Source: JAJDNW01 sp039714495
Lineage (GTDB): Bacteria > Desulfobacterota > Desulfobacteria > Desulfobacterales > B30-G6
Length of the DNA: 16,773 nucleotides
NCBI GenBank assembly: GCA_039714495.1
Contig: JBDLJD010000095.1
Span: 1-16,773 of the forward strand
Direction: 5' to 3'
Within the stretch, counting starts at the first letter, position 1, and each line of letters begins with the position of its first letter. Positions 1-5,874 of this stretch are shown piece by piece. Below the pieces are notes generated by a model. The model was not told the origin of the DNA. It did not search any database and saw nothing but the letters and a program-made list of their open reading frames with translations. Position numbers and translations under genes: made by a program.

Positions 1-876
1 GTGCTGGGTGCTTTTGTTGCCGACGCCCTGGCCCTGGGGGTGCACTGGGTGTACAACACCCATGTCATTGACAGGAAGTTCGGCCGAGTAGACGGCTATC
101 TTGACCCCATGACATCTTATCACAAGGGGAAAAGGGCCGGCGAGCAAACCCACTACGGGGACCAGATGCAGGTTTTGATGGAATCTGTGGCTGCAGTTTC
201 TGGATTCGACCTGGAAGATTTTAGCGGGCGTTGGCGCAGGTTGTTCGAATCCTACTCAGGCTATTTCGACAGCGCCACCAAGGACACGCTTCAACATTTG
301 TCTGCCGGCATGGATGTCAATTCATGTGGGTCTGCTTCAGACGACCTGGCCGGCGCGTCCAGAATAGCCCCCCTGTTTACCGTTTACCCGGATGATCTGG
401 AAAAATGGGTTGCAGCGGCGAGAAAGCAGACGGCATTTACCCACAATCACGCCGACGTAATTGCTGCGGCCGAATTTTTTGCGCGCACGACGGCTGCGGT
501 GCTGGCCGGGGCAAAACCTTTGGAAGCTGTGGATACTGTCGTGGATGGTCATTTTAAAGGCAGCAGCATCGAAACGCTGGTAGAGGACGGATTGGACAGC
601 CAGGAGATGGATACACGCCAGGTGATTGCCGACTTTGGTCAGGCCTGCAGTGTTGAAGCGGCTTTGCCGGGTGTCATGCACCTCGTTGCGCGGTATGCGG
701 ACGATTTTAAAGGGGCCCTGGTTGAGAATATTATGGCCGGCGGCGATTCGGCTGCCCGCGGTATCCCTGTTGCCATGATTCTAGGCGCATATCACGGCAT
801 GGGCGCCATACCCGACAAGTGGCTGGAAGGCCTGGCCGCCAAAACACAAATTGACAATTTTTTTCATAGCGCATGA
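1..876 (+). CDS. ADP-ribosylglycohydrolase / crystallin J1-like protein (5' partial)
   Basis: Similar to the ADP-ribosylglycohydrolase (ARH/DraG) superfamily, which removes ADP-ribose from proteins or small molecules using a binuclear metal site. The reading frame is open from the first base, and the GTG there is probably an internal valine, because family members usually have a short lead before the 'GA..(G)DALALG' helix seen at residues 3-13; the gene is therefore likely cut by the window edge. Visible family marks are D8 in VADALALGVHW, THYGDQ at 50-55, and the C-terminal GGDSAARG at 247-254 followed by an ILGAYHGMGAIP helix. Canonical enzymes have GGDTDT in that last place; here the second Asp is Ala, so catalysis is uncertain and a J1-crystallin-like role is possible. 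Its stop overlaps the next start (ATGA, 873-876), indicating translational coupling. Confidence 0.8.
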   Translation: MLGAFVADALALGVHWVYNTHVIDRKFGRVDGYLDPMTSYHKGKRAGEQTHYGDQMQVLMESVAAVSGFDLEDFSGRWRRLFESYSGYFDSATKDTLQHLSAGMDVNSCGSASDDLAGASRIAPLFTVYPDDLEKWVAAARKQTAFTHNHADVIAAAEFFARTTAAVLAGAKPLEAVDTVVDGHFKGSSIETLVEDGLDSQEMDTRQVIADFGQACSVEAALPGVMHLVARYADDFKGALVENIMAGGDSAARGIPVAMILGAYHGMGAIPDKWLEGLAAKTQIDNFFHSA

Positions 877-1055
877 CCTACAACTTCGACCCTGAGCGCT
901 GGTACGACAACGAAAAGGCCTTTCTGGATCATCAATACCGTTCCGGGGAGATTTCTGAAAAAAAGTATTGGGTAGCCCTGAAAAACCTGGAGAATAAGCT
1001 GGAGGAGATGTGGACGCGTCTGGATAGTTCATATCAAATACCTGAAGATGGATGA
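873..1055 (+). CDS. Small helical hypothetical protein, 60 aa
   Basis: A short acidic/basic helical protein of unknown function. It starts at the ATG that overlaps the stop of the ADP-ribosylglycohydrolase-like gene, and ends 15 bp before the amidohydrolase start, so it sits inside a tight cluster. The middle of the protein (FLDHQYRSGEISEKKYW, residues 18-34, then a heptad-like Leu/Glu/Lys helix to about residue 50) resembles the short oligomerisation helix pair seen in SHOCT-like C-terminal domains, in which a 'G-x-I-(S/T)-x-x-x-(F/Y)' turn precedes a helix. That resemblance is by eye only. No signal peptide or membrane segment is visible. It may be a partner subunit for one of its two neighbours. 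Confidence 0.7.
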   Translation: MTYNFDPERWYDNEKAFLDHQYRSGEISEKKYWVALKNLENKLEEMWTRLDSSYQIPEDG

Positions 1056-1070
1056 GGATGAACAAGAAAT

Positions 1071-1976
1071 ATGCCGATAAGTCCGTTGATGCAGGGGCGA
1101 ATTGCCGCCCTGAACGATATTGAAGGAGACCGTGTCCCTGCGGGCCTTGTGCCGGTTGTGGATGCCCATGTACACGTGTTCCCGGGTCCGATTTTCAAAG
1201 CCGTGTGGGGGTGGTTCGAGGAATATGGCTGGCCCATCCGCTACCAGTTGAAATCCGAAGATCTACTTCAATACCTGTTTTCGCGTGGGATTTCCCATGT
1301 GGTGGCCCTGCAGTATGCGCACAAGCCGGGCATTGCCGGAGATTTGAATCGATACATGGCTGCCCTGTGCCGGCGCTTTCCGGGCAGGGTGACCGGCATG
1401 GCCACCGTCTTTCCCGGCGAACCGGAAGCAGGGGCTATTCTGAAAGATGCCTTTGAGATGGGGCTTTCCGGTGTCAAGTTGCACACCCATGTCCAGTGCT
1501 TTGACATGCAGAGTGAGGCCATGGACCAAGTGGGCGCTATCTGTGAACAGGAAGGGAAGCCCCTGGTGGTGCATGCCGGCCAGGAACCCAAGAGCCCGGC
1601 ATACAAATGCGACCCCTACCTCCTGTGCAGTACCGATAAAACAGAACGCCTGCTAAAGCGCTATCCGGACCTGAAGATGTGCGTGCCCCACCTGGGCATG
1701 GGAGAATTTAACGATTATCGCCGGTTGATCGAAACCTATGACACCCTATGGCTCGACACGACCATGGCAATTACCGATTTTTTCCCCCGGGATGAGGCGG
1801 TGCATCTGGCAGACATGCGTACGGACCGCATCATGTACGGCACGGATTTTCCCAATATTCCCTATGCCTGGGACCGGGAGTTGAAAAAACTCATGGAACA
1901 CCCCCTGGCGCCTGACGCCCTGTCCAATATCCTGGGGGGCAATGCCGTGGCATTTTTCAACCTGAATCTTGCATGA
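1071..1976 (+). CDS. Metal-dependent amidohydrolase (Amidohydro_2 family)
   Basis: A TIM-barrel hydrolase or decarboxylase of the amidohydrolase superfamily (amidohydrolase_2 group, which includes ACMSD-like decarboxylases and related hydrolases). The metal-site pattern is complete: H33-V-H35 after strand 1, VKLHTH at 135-140, H168 in VVHAG, H207 in VPHLGMGEF, and D259 in MYGTDFPNIPY. The length of 301 residues is normal. No signal peptide is seen, so it is cytoplasmic. The ATG at 1071 has a GAGGATG-type site about 12 nt upstream, a little far; no better start is visible in frame. The substrate cannot be named from sequence. It follows the 60-aa gene by 15 bp and is probably co-transcribed with it and the ADP-ribosylglycohydrolase-like gene. 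Confidence 0.88.
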   Translation: MPISPLMQGRIAALNDIEGDRVPAGLVPVVDAHVHVFPGPIFKAVWGWFEEYGWPIRYQLKSEDLLQYLFSRGISHVVALQYAHKPGIAGDLNRYMAALCRRFPGRVTGMATVFPGEPEAGAILKDAFEMGLSGVKLHTHVQCFDMQSEAMDQVGAICEQEGKPLVVHAGQEPKSPAYKCDPYLLCSTDKTERLLKRYPDLKMCVPHLGMGEFNDYRRLIETYDTLWLDTTMAITDFFPRDEAVHLADMRTDRIMYGTDFPNIPYAWDRELKKLMEHPLAPDALSNILGGNAVAFFNLNLA

Positions 1977-2020
1977 AGTTTGATGTACTATAAATAGAAA
2001 AAAATGAACTACAAAGGCAC

Positions 2021-2056
2021 CCCTGTGAAACAGGAACAAGAACGGGTTTCACAGGG
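2021..2056. repeat. 11-bp inverted repeat with adjoining ACAAAGAACACAAAGAG word
   Basis: CCCTGTGAAAC at 2021-2031 is the exact reverse complement of GTTTCACAGGG at 2046-2056, around a 14-nt loop. It is not followed by a T-run, so it is not a good terminator. Directly after it (about 2058-2077) comes an A-rich repeated word, ACAAAG-AACACAAAGAG. The 167-bp gap between the amidohydrolase and the membrane-protein gene contains nothing else recognisable. The pair looks like a remnant of a dispersed intergenic repeat. Confidence 0.5.
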
Positions 2057-2143
2057 TAAACAAAGAACACAAAGAGTCTTTAATATAAAAGGCCTCCGAT
2101 TCGTGAAGGATTTAGATCCAACTTGCCTGATCAGGGTTGATGA

Positions 2144-2557
2144 ATGTCTAAGGGAAGTCATACACAATACAAAAAGCTGTTGATCCTCGACGGAGCCGTC
2201 AACCTGCTGCTTGGGGTTCTTCTGCTCTGTTTTCCTTTGGGACTGGCAACCTGGCTGGGGGTTCCAGAGGGGGGCCTGAACTTTTACCCGGGCATCCTGG
2301 GGGCGGTACTTTTCGGCATCGGCGTGGCCCTGCTGCTGGAAGCCTATGGTGAACAAAAGGGCATCCGCGGGCTCGGGCTGGAAGGGGCGATTGCCATCAA
2401 TATCTGCGGTGCCGGCGCCCTTGTGGTTTGGCTCCTGGCGGTTCCTTTGGAAATTTCTTTGCGCGGTTATGTGGTTTTATGGGTCATTGTGTTATCTGTA
2501 CTGCTGATAGGCATCGTGGAACTCGTCCATCAGGTTTGTAGGAGGTATAAATTATGA
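2144..2557 (+). CDS. Four-helix integral membrane protein of unknown function
   Basis: A 137-residue hydrophobic protein with four predicted membrane helices, roughly 12-38, 47-68, 79-100 and 108-130, with short charged loops and a basic C-terminus (CRRYKL). No cleavable signal or catalytic motif is evident, and I do not recognise a named family. The start at 2144 has only a weak site (CAGGG) about 7 nt upstream. Its last codons overlap the pirin start (ATGA, 2554-2557), and the strong GGAGG that serves pirin lies inside its 3' end, so the two proteins are probably made together. A link to redox or quinone chemistry through pirin would be guesswork. Confidence 0.72.
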   Translation: MSKGSHTQYKKLLILDGAVNLLLGVLLLCFPLGLATWLGVPEGGLNFYPGILGAVLFGIGVALLLEAYGEQKGIRGLGLEGAIAINICGAGALVVWLLAVPLEISLRGYVVLWVIVLSVLLIGIVELVHQVCRRYKL

Positions 2558-3420
2558 AAAATATCAGAAAGATAAAAATGATGTTAAAGGGACAGCCCAC
2601 CATGGAGGGGGCCGGTGTTCACCTGAAGCGTGCTTTTGGATTCAGCGAAGCGCCGGCATTGGACCCGTTTCTTTTGCTGGACGATTTCCATTCCGACAAT
2701 CCCGAACATTACATCAAGGGGTTTCCCTGGCATCCCCATCGCGGCATCGAGACCATCACCTATGTTCTTCACGGGGATATCGAGCACGGTGACAGCATGG
2801 GTAACAGCGGTGTTATCGGATCGGGTGATGTTCAGTGGATGACGGCCGGCAGCGGGGTCATCCACCAGGAGATGCCAAAAGGGAGCGGCAGCGGTTTGAT
2901 GTGGGGCTTTCAGCTTTGGGCCAACCTGCCGGCAGACCATAAAATGATGGCGCCTCGGTACAGGGACATAAAGGCGGCAGACATACCGAATGTCGAATTG
3001 GAAAACAATGTCCGGGTCAAGGTCATTTGCGGTTCTGTCAATCACGTAAATGGCCCGGTTCAGGATATTGTTATCGAACCCCAGTACCTGGATATTACCG
3101 CGCCGGCCAAAGCGAAATTTCAGCATCCAGTTGAACCGGACCACACTGCGTTTGTCTATGTGTTCGCGGGAAGTGGTTTTTTCGATGAGCAAAAAAATGA
3201 GCGTATTCACCCGGAGACCCTGGTGCTGTTTGAGGCGGGTGAAGTCATTGTGGCTGAGGCCGGAAATGAAGACCTTCGATTTATTCTGGTGTCTGGCAAA
3301 CCCCTGAATGAACCCGTGGCTTGGCAAGGGCCAATCGTGATGAATACCCGGGAAGAACTGGAAACGGCCTTCAGGGAATACAGCGAAGGTAGCTTTATCA
3401 AGGAAACCGGCCAAAGATAG
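2554..3420 (+). CDS. Pirin family protein (bicupin, quercetinase-like)
   Basis: Pirins are double-stranded beta-helix (bicupin) metalloproteins; bacterial members such as YhhW have quercetin 2,3-dioxygenase activity in vitro, and others bind metabolic enzymes. The protein has the usual 288-residue length. The N-terminal cupin carries the complete metal set: H60 and H62 in WHPHRGIETITYVLHG, then H104 and E106 in GSGVIHQEMP. The C-terminal cupin (about 170-280) has lost the metal residues, as is normal. GGAGG at 2541-2545 stands 8 nt before the ATG. It overlaps the membrane-protein gene by 4 bp and is followed 8 bp later by the half-VOC gene, so the three form a unit. Confidence 0.92.
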   Translation: MKNIRKIKMMLKGQPTMEGAGVHLKRAFGFSEAPALDPFLLLDDFHSDNPEHYIKGFPWHPHRGIETITYVLHGDIEHGDSMGNSGVIGSGDVQWMTAGSGVIHQEMPKGSGSGLMWGFQLWANLPADHKMMAPRYRDIKAADIPNVELENNVRVKVICGSVNHVNGPVQDIVIEPQYLDITAPAKAKFQHPVEPDHTAFVYVFAGSGFFDEQKNERIHPETLVLFEAGEVIVAEAGNEDLRFILVSGKPLNEPVAWQGPIVMNTREELETAFREYSEGSFIKETGQR

Positions 3421-3428
3421 GAGACCTG

Positions 3429-3623
3429 TTGCGTGAAGGGTTCGCACACATTGCGTTTGAGGTTTCTGATGTGCGCACTGCTGCAGATTCGGTAATCCGC
3501 CATGGCGGCAGCTGCATCGGTGAAATAACAACAACCGAGGTTGAGGGGGTTGGGTCCCTGACGTTCGTCTATTTGGCAGATCCGGAGGACAATATCATCG
3601 AACTACAGGCGTGGGGCACATGA
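3429..3623 (+). CDS. Half-length VOC (glyoxalase-fold) module, 64 aa
   Basis: This is a single beta-alpha-beta-beta-beta module of the vicinal oxygen chelate fold. The order is a first strand FAHIAFEV with H7, a helix (VRTAADSVIRHGG, 15-27), and closing strands ending in LADPEDNIIELQAWG with E58. H7 and E58 stand where VOC enzymes place metal ligands. Ordinary VOC domains have two such modules in about 120-130 residues; here only the second is present. The frame opens only at 3393 after a TAG inside pirin, so no N-terminal half lies upstream. The start is a TTG with AGGAG at 3419-3423, 5 nt away, in the pirin stop region. It could be a functional one-module protein that pairs with itself, or a remnant. 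Confidence 0.62.
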   Translation: MREGFAHIAFEVSDVRTAADSVIRHGGSCIGEITTTEVEGVGSLTFVYLADPEDNIIELQAWGT

Positions 3624-3681
3624 TGGGAAGGCTGCATGCCCTTATCAGATAAAACCAAGCTGCGCCAAGAGCGATTACCAG

Positions 3682-3855
3682 GTGGGGCCGCCCAATATCC
3701 TGGCGGTGCTGGACAGCCTGAACCTTATCGGGTGTGCTGTTGCCGCAGTACAGACACTGGGGCCCGGGATCTACGTCGCCATGAACGGCAGGGTGTTTCC
3801 CCATGACCGGGTTCGTAAAAATGTACGGCTGAGCCATTTTGAAGAAATCAAATGA
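3682..3855 (+). CDS. Possible small ORF of 57 aa (open on both strands; uncertain)
   Basis: Between the VOC fragment and the Atl gene the + strand holds a frame open from 3562 to a TGA at 3853-3855 that overlaps the Atl ATG (ATGA). The only late start candidate is GTG at 3682, with no clear ribosome site, giving a peptide that includes NILAVLDSL, QTLGPGIYVAMNG and RVFPHDRV. Codons favour G/C at third positions and purines at first positions (about two thirds by hand count), as in coding DNA. However, the minus strand has a competing frame from an ATG at 3837 to 3595 (80 aa) with a CLYCGN motif, which also lacks a ribosome site and would overlap the VOC stop. I recognise neither protein. One of the two may be real, or the stretch may be a decayed gene. 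Confidence 0.3.
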   Translation: MGPPNILAVLDSLNLIGCAVAAVQTLGPGIYVAMNGRVFPHDRVRKNVRLSHFEEIK

Positions 3856-4172
3856 AGGAACCGGTGAAAAGCCGCTACGATCAGGTATATGAACTGGTGC
3901 GTCTGATTCCTCCCGGCCGGGTGGCGACCTACGGCCAGATCGCGGCTTATGTCGATCGTTGCACACCCAGAATGGTGGGGTATGCCATGGCAGCCTCACC
4001 GCCGGGCCAGGATGTCCCCTGGCACAGGGTCATCAACAGCCAGGGCATGGTCAGCATCCGCGCCAACGGAGAGAGGGATATGCTACAGCGGCTCCTTCTG
4101 GAAGCAGAAGGGATTTTCTTTAATAAAAACGGAAAGGTAGATTTAAATGCAGTGGGTTGGAAAGGACCTTGA
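3852..4172 (+). CDS. Alkyltransferase-like protein (Atl), MGMT-type DNA-binding domain
   Basis: A 106-residue relative of the C-terminal domain of O6-methylguanine-DNA methyltransferase. The active-site motif, PCHRV in true transferases, is P56-W57-H58-R59-V60, so the alkyl-accepting cysteine is replaced by tryptophan. This is the mark of Atl proteins, which flip out O6-alkylguanine and hand the lesion to nucleotide excision repair rather than reversing it. The helix-turn-helix (VATYGQIAAYV, 24-34) and the arginine finger (R40 in TPRMVGYAM) are present. The start overlaps the stop of the upstream uncertain frame, with a weak GAAG site. The stop is immediately followed by the acetyltransferase ATG. 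Cytoplasmic. Confidence 0.9.
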   Translation: MKEPVKSRYDQVYELVRLIPPGRVATYGQIAAYVDRCTPRMVGYAMAASPPGQDVPWHRVINSQGMVSIRANGERDMLQRLLLEAEGIFFNKNGKVDLNAVGWKGP

Positions 4173-4685
4173 ATGATACCGACGAAAATCAATTCATTTT
4201 TTATCCGCCAGGCAGAACCCGATGATGTGCCCTTGATCCTTTCGTTTGTTCGGGAGTTGGCAGAATATGAAAAACTGTCCCATGAAGTGGTAGCCACCGA
4301 GGCCTTGCTCAAGGAGACCCTTTTCGGTGAACGCCGCACGGCTGAGGTGCTGATCGGGGAATACCAGGGCATCCCGGCAGTTTTTGCCCTGTTTTTTCAC
4401 AATTTTTCAACATTTCTGGGCCGACCCGGTATCTACCTTGAAGATCTTTTTGTCAAACCATCACTCCGGGGAAAAGGGTTGGGCAAATGCATGCTCACCT
4501 ACCTGGGGCGTCTTGCCCGTGAGAGAGGCTGCGGCCGTCTGGAGTGGTGGGTGCTGGACTGGAACACACCGGCCATCGACTTTTACAAATCCATGGAGGC
4601 GGTTCCCATGGATGAATGGACCGTATTCCGGATAACCGGGGAATCCCTGGAAAAATTAAGCCGAGAATTTAAAGCACCGGATTGA
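4173..4685 (+). CDS. GNAT N-acetyltransferase, spermidine/spermine acetyltransferase-like
   Basis: A 170-residue acetyl-CoA-dependent acetyltransferase. The acetyl-CoA pyrophosphate loop is R99-G-K-G-L-G104, preceded by the strand YLEDLFVKP (88-96) and followed by a long helix. The C-terminal block WWVLDWNTPAIDFYKSMEA (125-143) with the likely acid Y138 is typical of the diamine acetyltransferase (SSAT) branch, which acetylates polyamines or related primary amines; the exact substrate is not settled by sequence. AAGGA at 4162-4166 lies 6 nt before the ATG. The gene begins at the base after the Atl stop, so the two are translated as a pair, and it is closed by a hairpin terminator. Confidence 0.88.
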   Translation: MIPTKINSFFIRQAEPDDVPLILSFVRELAEYEKLSHEVVATEALLKETLFGERRTAEVLIGEYQGIPAVFALFFHNFSTFLGRPGIYLEDLFVKPSLRGKGLGKCMLTYLGRLARERGCGRLEWWVLDWNTPAIDFYKSMEAVPMDEWTVFRITGESLEKLSREFKAPD

Positions 4686-4725
4686 AGAAGATGGTGTGTG
4701 GCAAATAAGGTTCAGGTCGCCGCAA

Positions 4726-4747
4726 GCGGCCTGGGGCCGCTGTTTTT
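4726..4747 (+). terminator. Rho-independent terminator after the GNAT gene
   Basis: GCGGCC (4726-4731), loop TGG, GGCCGC (4735-4740), then TGTTTTT. A second hairpin, CAGGTCGC (4713-4720) with GCGGCCTG (4726-4733), shares the left arm and would exclude the first. The T-run follows only the GCGGCC/GGCCGC form. It ends the + strand run that begins before the window. Confidence 0.65.
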
Positions 4748-4794
4748 AAAGCACCCAATGATGTGCCCGTCGGGTTGAAACAGAATACCGTTTC

Positions 4795-5463
4795 CTAGAT
4801 TACCTTGTCGCCCTTTTCAAGGTCCTGCTTGTACTGGTCGTGGTATTTGAAGACCTTGTGGATATAAGTGCGGGTCTGCCTGAAGGGGGGTACACCACCA
4901 TATTTCCGCACATATCGGCTGCCGGCATTGTAGGCTGCAAGGGCAAGCTCGACATCGCCTTCAAAACGGTCCAACAGCTTTTTGAAGTACATGACCCCGC
5001 CGTTAATGTTGTCTTCCGGATCAAAGCTGTCTTCCACACCAAGCGATTTGGCGGTTACCGGCATCAGCTGCATCAGCCCCTTGGCACCACGTTTTGACAC
5101 AGCCTTGGGATTGTATCTGGATTCAGCCATTATGATGGCTTTGATCAGGGCCGGATCCACCTGGTGAGTGGTTGCCGCCTGGTTGATGAAATGCTCAAAT
5201 GGGGCATCAGGGCTTTTCTTTAGGGAGGCAGCTGCCTGAGGCGCCTGGATTTGTGCGGACTGCACATTTGTGCGGACCACAACCACCTCAGGAGCGGGAA
5301 GGCTTTTCTCGGATATCGGCGCCGTTATTACCAATGGCTTGGAATCATAACAGGCCGCATCCACTGTATACGTCTGCTGGCTATGGATGGAGGCCGGTAT
5401 GCCCAGGGCACCCACCACCAGCACAACAACCATGAGATTAGGTAAAGATATTTTTTTTCGCAT
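4795..5463 (-). CDS. Lytic transglycosylase, SLT domain (exported)
   Basis: A periplasmic peptidoglycan-cleaving enzyme that cuts the MurNAc-GlcNAc bond with 1,6-anhydro ring formation. MRKK followed by a hydrophobic stretch (9-24) forms a signal peptide, with likely cleavage near residue 28-30. A low-complexity linker runs to about 85. The goose-lysozyme-like SLT domain at about 88-210 contains the catalytic glutamate E114 in IMAESRYNP, GLMQLMP (129-135) and AYNAG (177-181), all family marks. No LysM or other wall-binding domain is present. At 222 residues it is a compact member. It stands alone on the minus strand, with a possible -10 TATAAA (revcomp of 5479-5484) close to the ATG and no clear terminator. 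Confidence 0.92.
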   Translation of the reverse strand: MRKKISLPNLMVVVLVVGALGIPASIHSQQTYTVDAACYDSKPLVITAPISEKSLPAPEVVVVRTNVQSAQIQAPQAAASLKKSPDAPFEHFINQAATTHQVDPALIKAIIMAESRYNPKAVSKRGAKGLMQLMPVTAKSLGVEDSFDPEDNINGGVMYFKKLLDRFEGDVELALAAYNAGSRYVRKYGGVPPFRQTRTYIHKVFKYHDQYKQDLEKGDKVI

Positions 5464-5709
5464 ATTTTAGATTGACCTTTTATAGTGTTTCAGTGAATAC
5501 AATATTGCCGTACTCACTAAAAATTGCAATTATGGTGCCAACAGGGGGGGCAGAAGGCTTTTATTGGTATTTATTAGTATTTATAGGATCTTATGGTGTA
5601 TATGGGCTTATTGGCAACCGGCTGGAACACGGTATAAAAGTGTGTAAAATAATACATCTTTGAAAATTATTTCATATATATAAATAATCAGTTAACTATG
5701 CCTGTCAAA

Positions 5710-5736
5710 TTGCAAGAACACTACATATGGTATAAA
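5710..5736 (+). promoter_or_regulatory. Possible extended -10 promoter upstream of the selenoprotein gene
   Basis: TGG-TATAAA at 5728-5736 is an extended -10 form, with TTGCAA at 5710-5715 as a -35 at a short 15-nt spacing. If used, the FNR-type box at 5807-5820 would lie downstream of the start, in a blocking position. A promoter nearer the gene is the alternative. Confidence 0.25.
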
Positions 5737-5806
5737 TAACCCTAATAGTATTATAAAAAACAAGCAGCTGCCATTTAAATGCTATGGCGGCACATTAACA
5801 GCCGTA

Positions 5807-5820
5807 TTGATCCGGATCAA
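5807..5820 (+). promoter_or_regulatory. Perfect FNR/CRP-family operator
   Basis: TTGAT-CCGG-ATCAA matches the FNR consensus TTGAT-N4-ATCAA at every fixed position and sits in a 16-bp perfect palindrome (5806-5821). Its right end is 54 nt before the selenoprotein ATG at 5875. An activator centred near -41.5 to -44.5 would place the transcript start near 5855-5858, with GATAAC (5847-5852) as a weak -10. This suggests control by oxygen, nitric oxide or redox state through an Fnr/HcpR-like regulator, which is not encoded in this window. Confidence 0.65.
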
Positions 5821-5874
5821 TGGTATCGGAAGATGGCACAAAAGAAGATAACACCAGAGAAAGGAGATGCCCAC

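Larger units (their letters stand above)
5464..5874. other. 411-bp AT-rich intergenic region between divergent genes
   Basis: This gap separates the lytic transglycosylase (minus) from the DsrE selenoprotein (plus). It holds no convincing gene: the one frame of 63 codons at 5472-5663 has no ribosome site and an unnatural composition. Visible elements are a TATAAA box for the minus gene (5479-5484, complement), an imperfect direct repeat of GGTATTTATTAGTATTTATAGG (about 5564-5585), an extended -10 motif at 5728-5736, and the FNR-type operator at 5807-5820. Confidence 0.6.

Noticed and set aside
2584..3534. 316-codon minus-strand frame opposite pirin
   Set aside because: Shadow of the pirin gene, whose metal motifs and strong ribosome site are clear.
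3621..3623. TGA ending the half-VOC gene read as selenocysteine
   Set aside because: The frame after it (Cys/Arg/Gly-rich) does not resemble any VOC sequence, and VOC domains normally end just at this point.
5472..5663. 63-codon plus-strand frame in the gap before the selenoprotein gene
   Set aside because: No ribosome site, AT-rich sequence, and no natural protein pattern; it overlaps the likely promoter of the lytic transglycosylase.
5779..5874. N-terminal extension of the DsrE gene by 32 codons from an ATG at 5779
   Set aside because: It would translate through the FNR box, has no ribosome site and is unlike DsrE proteins, which begin at the first strand; the ATG at 5875 has a good GGAG site.
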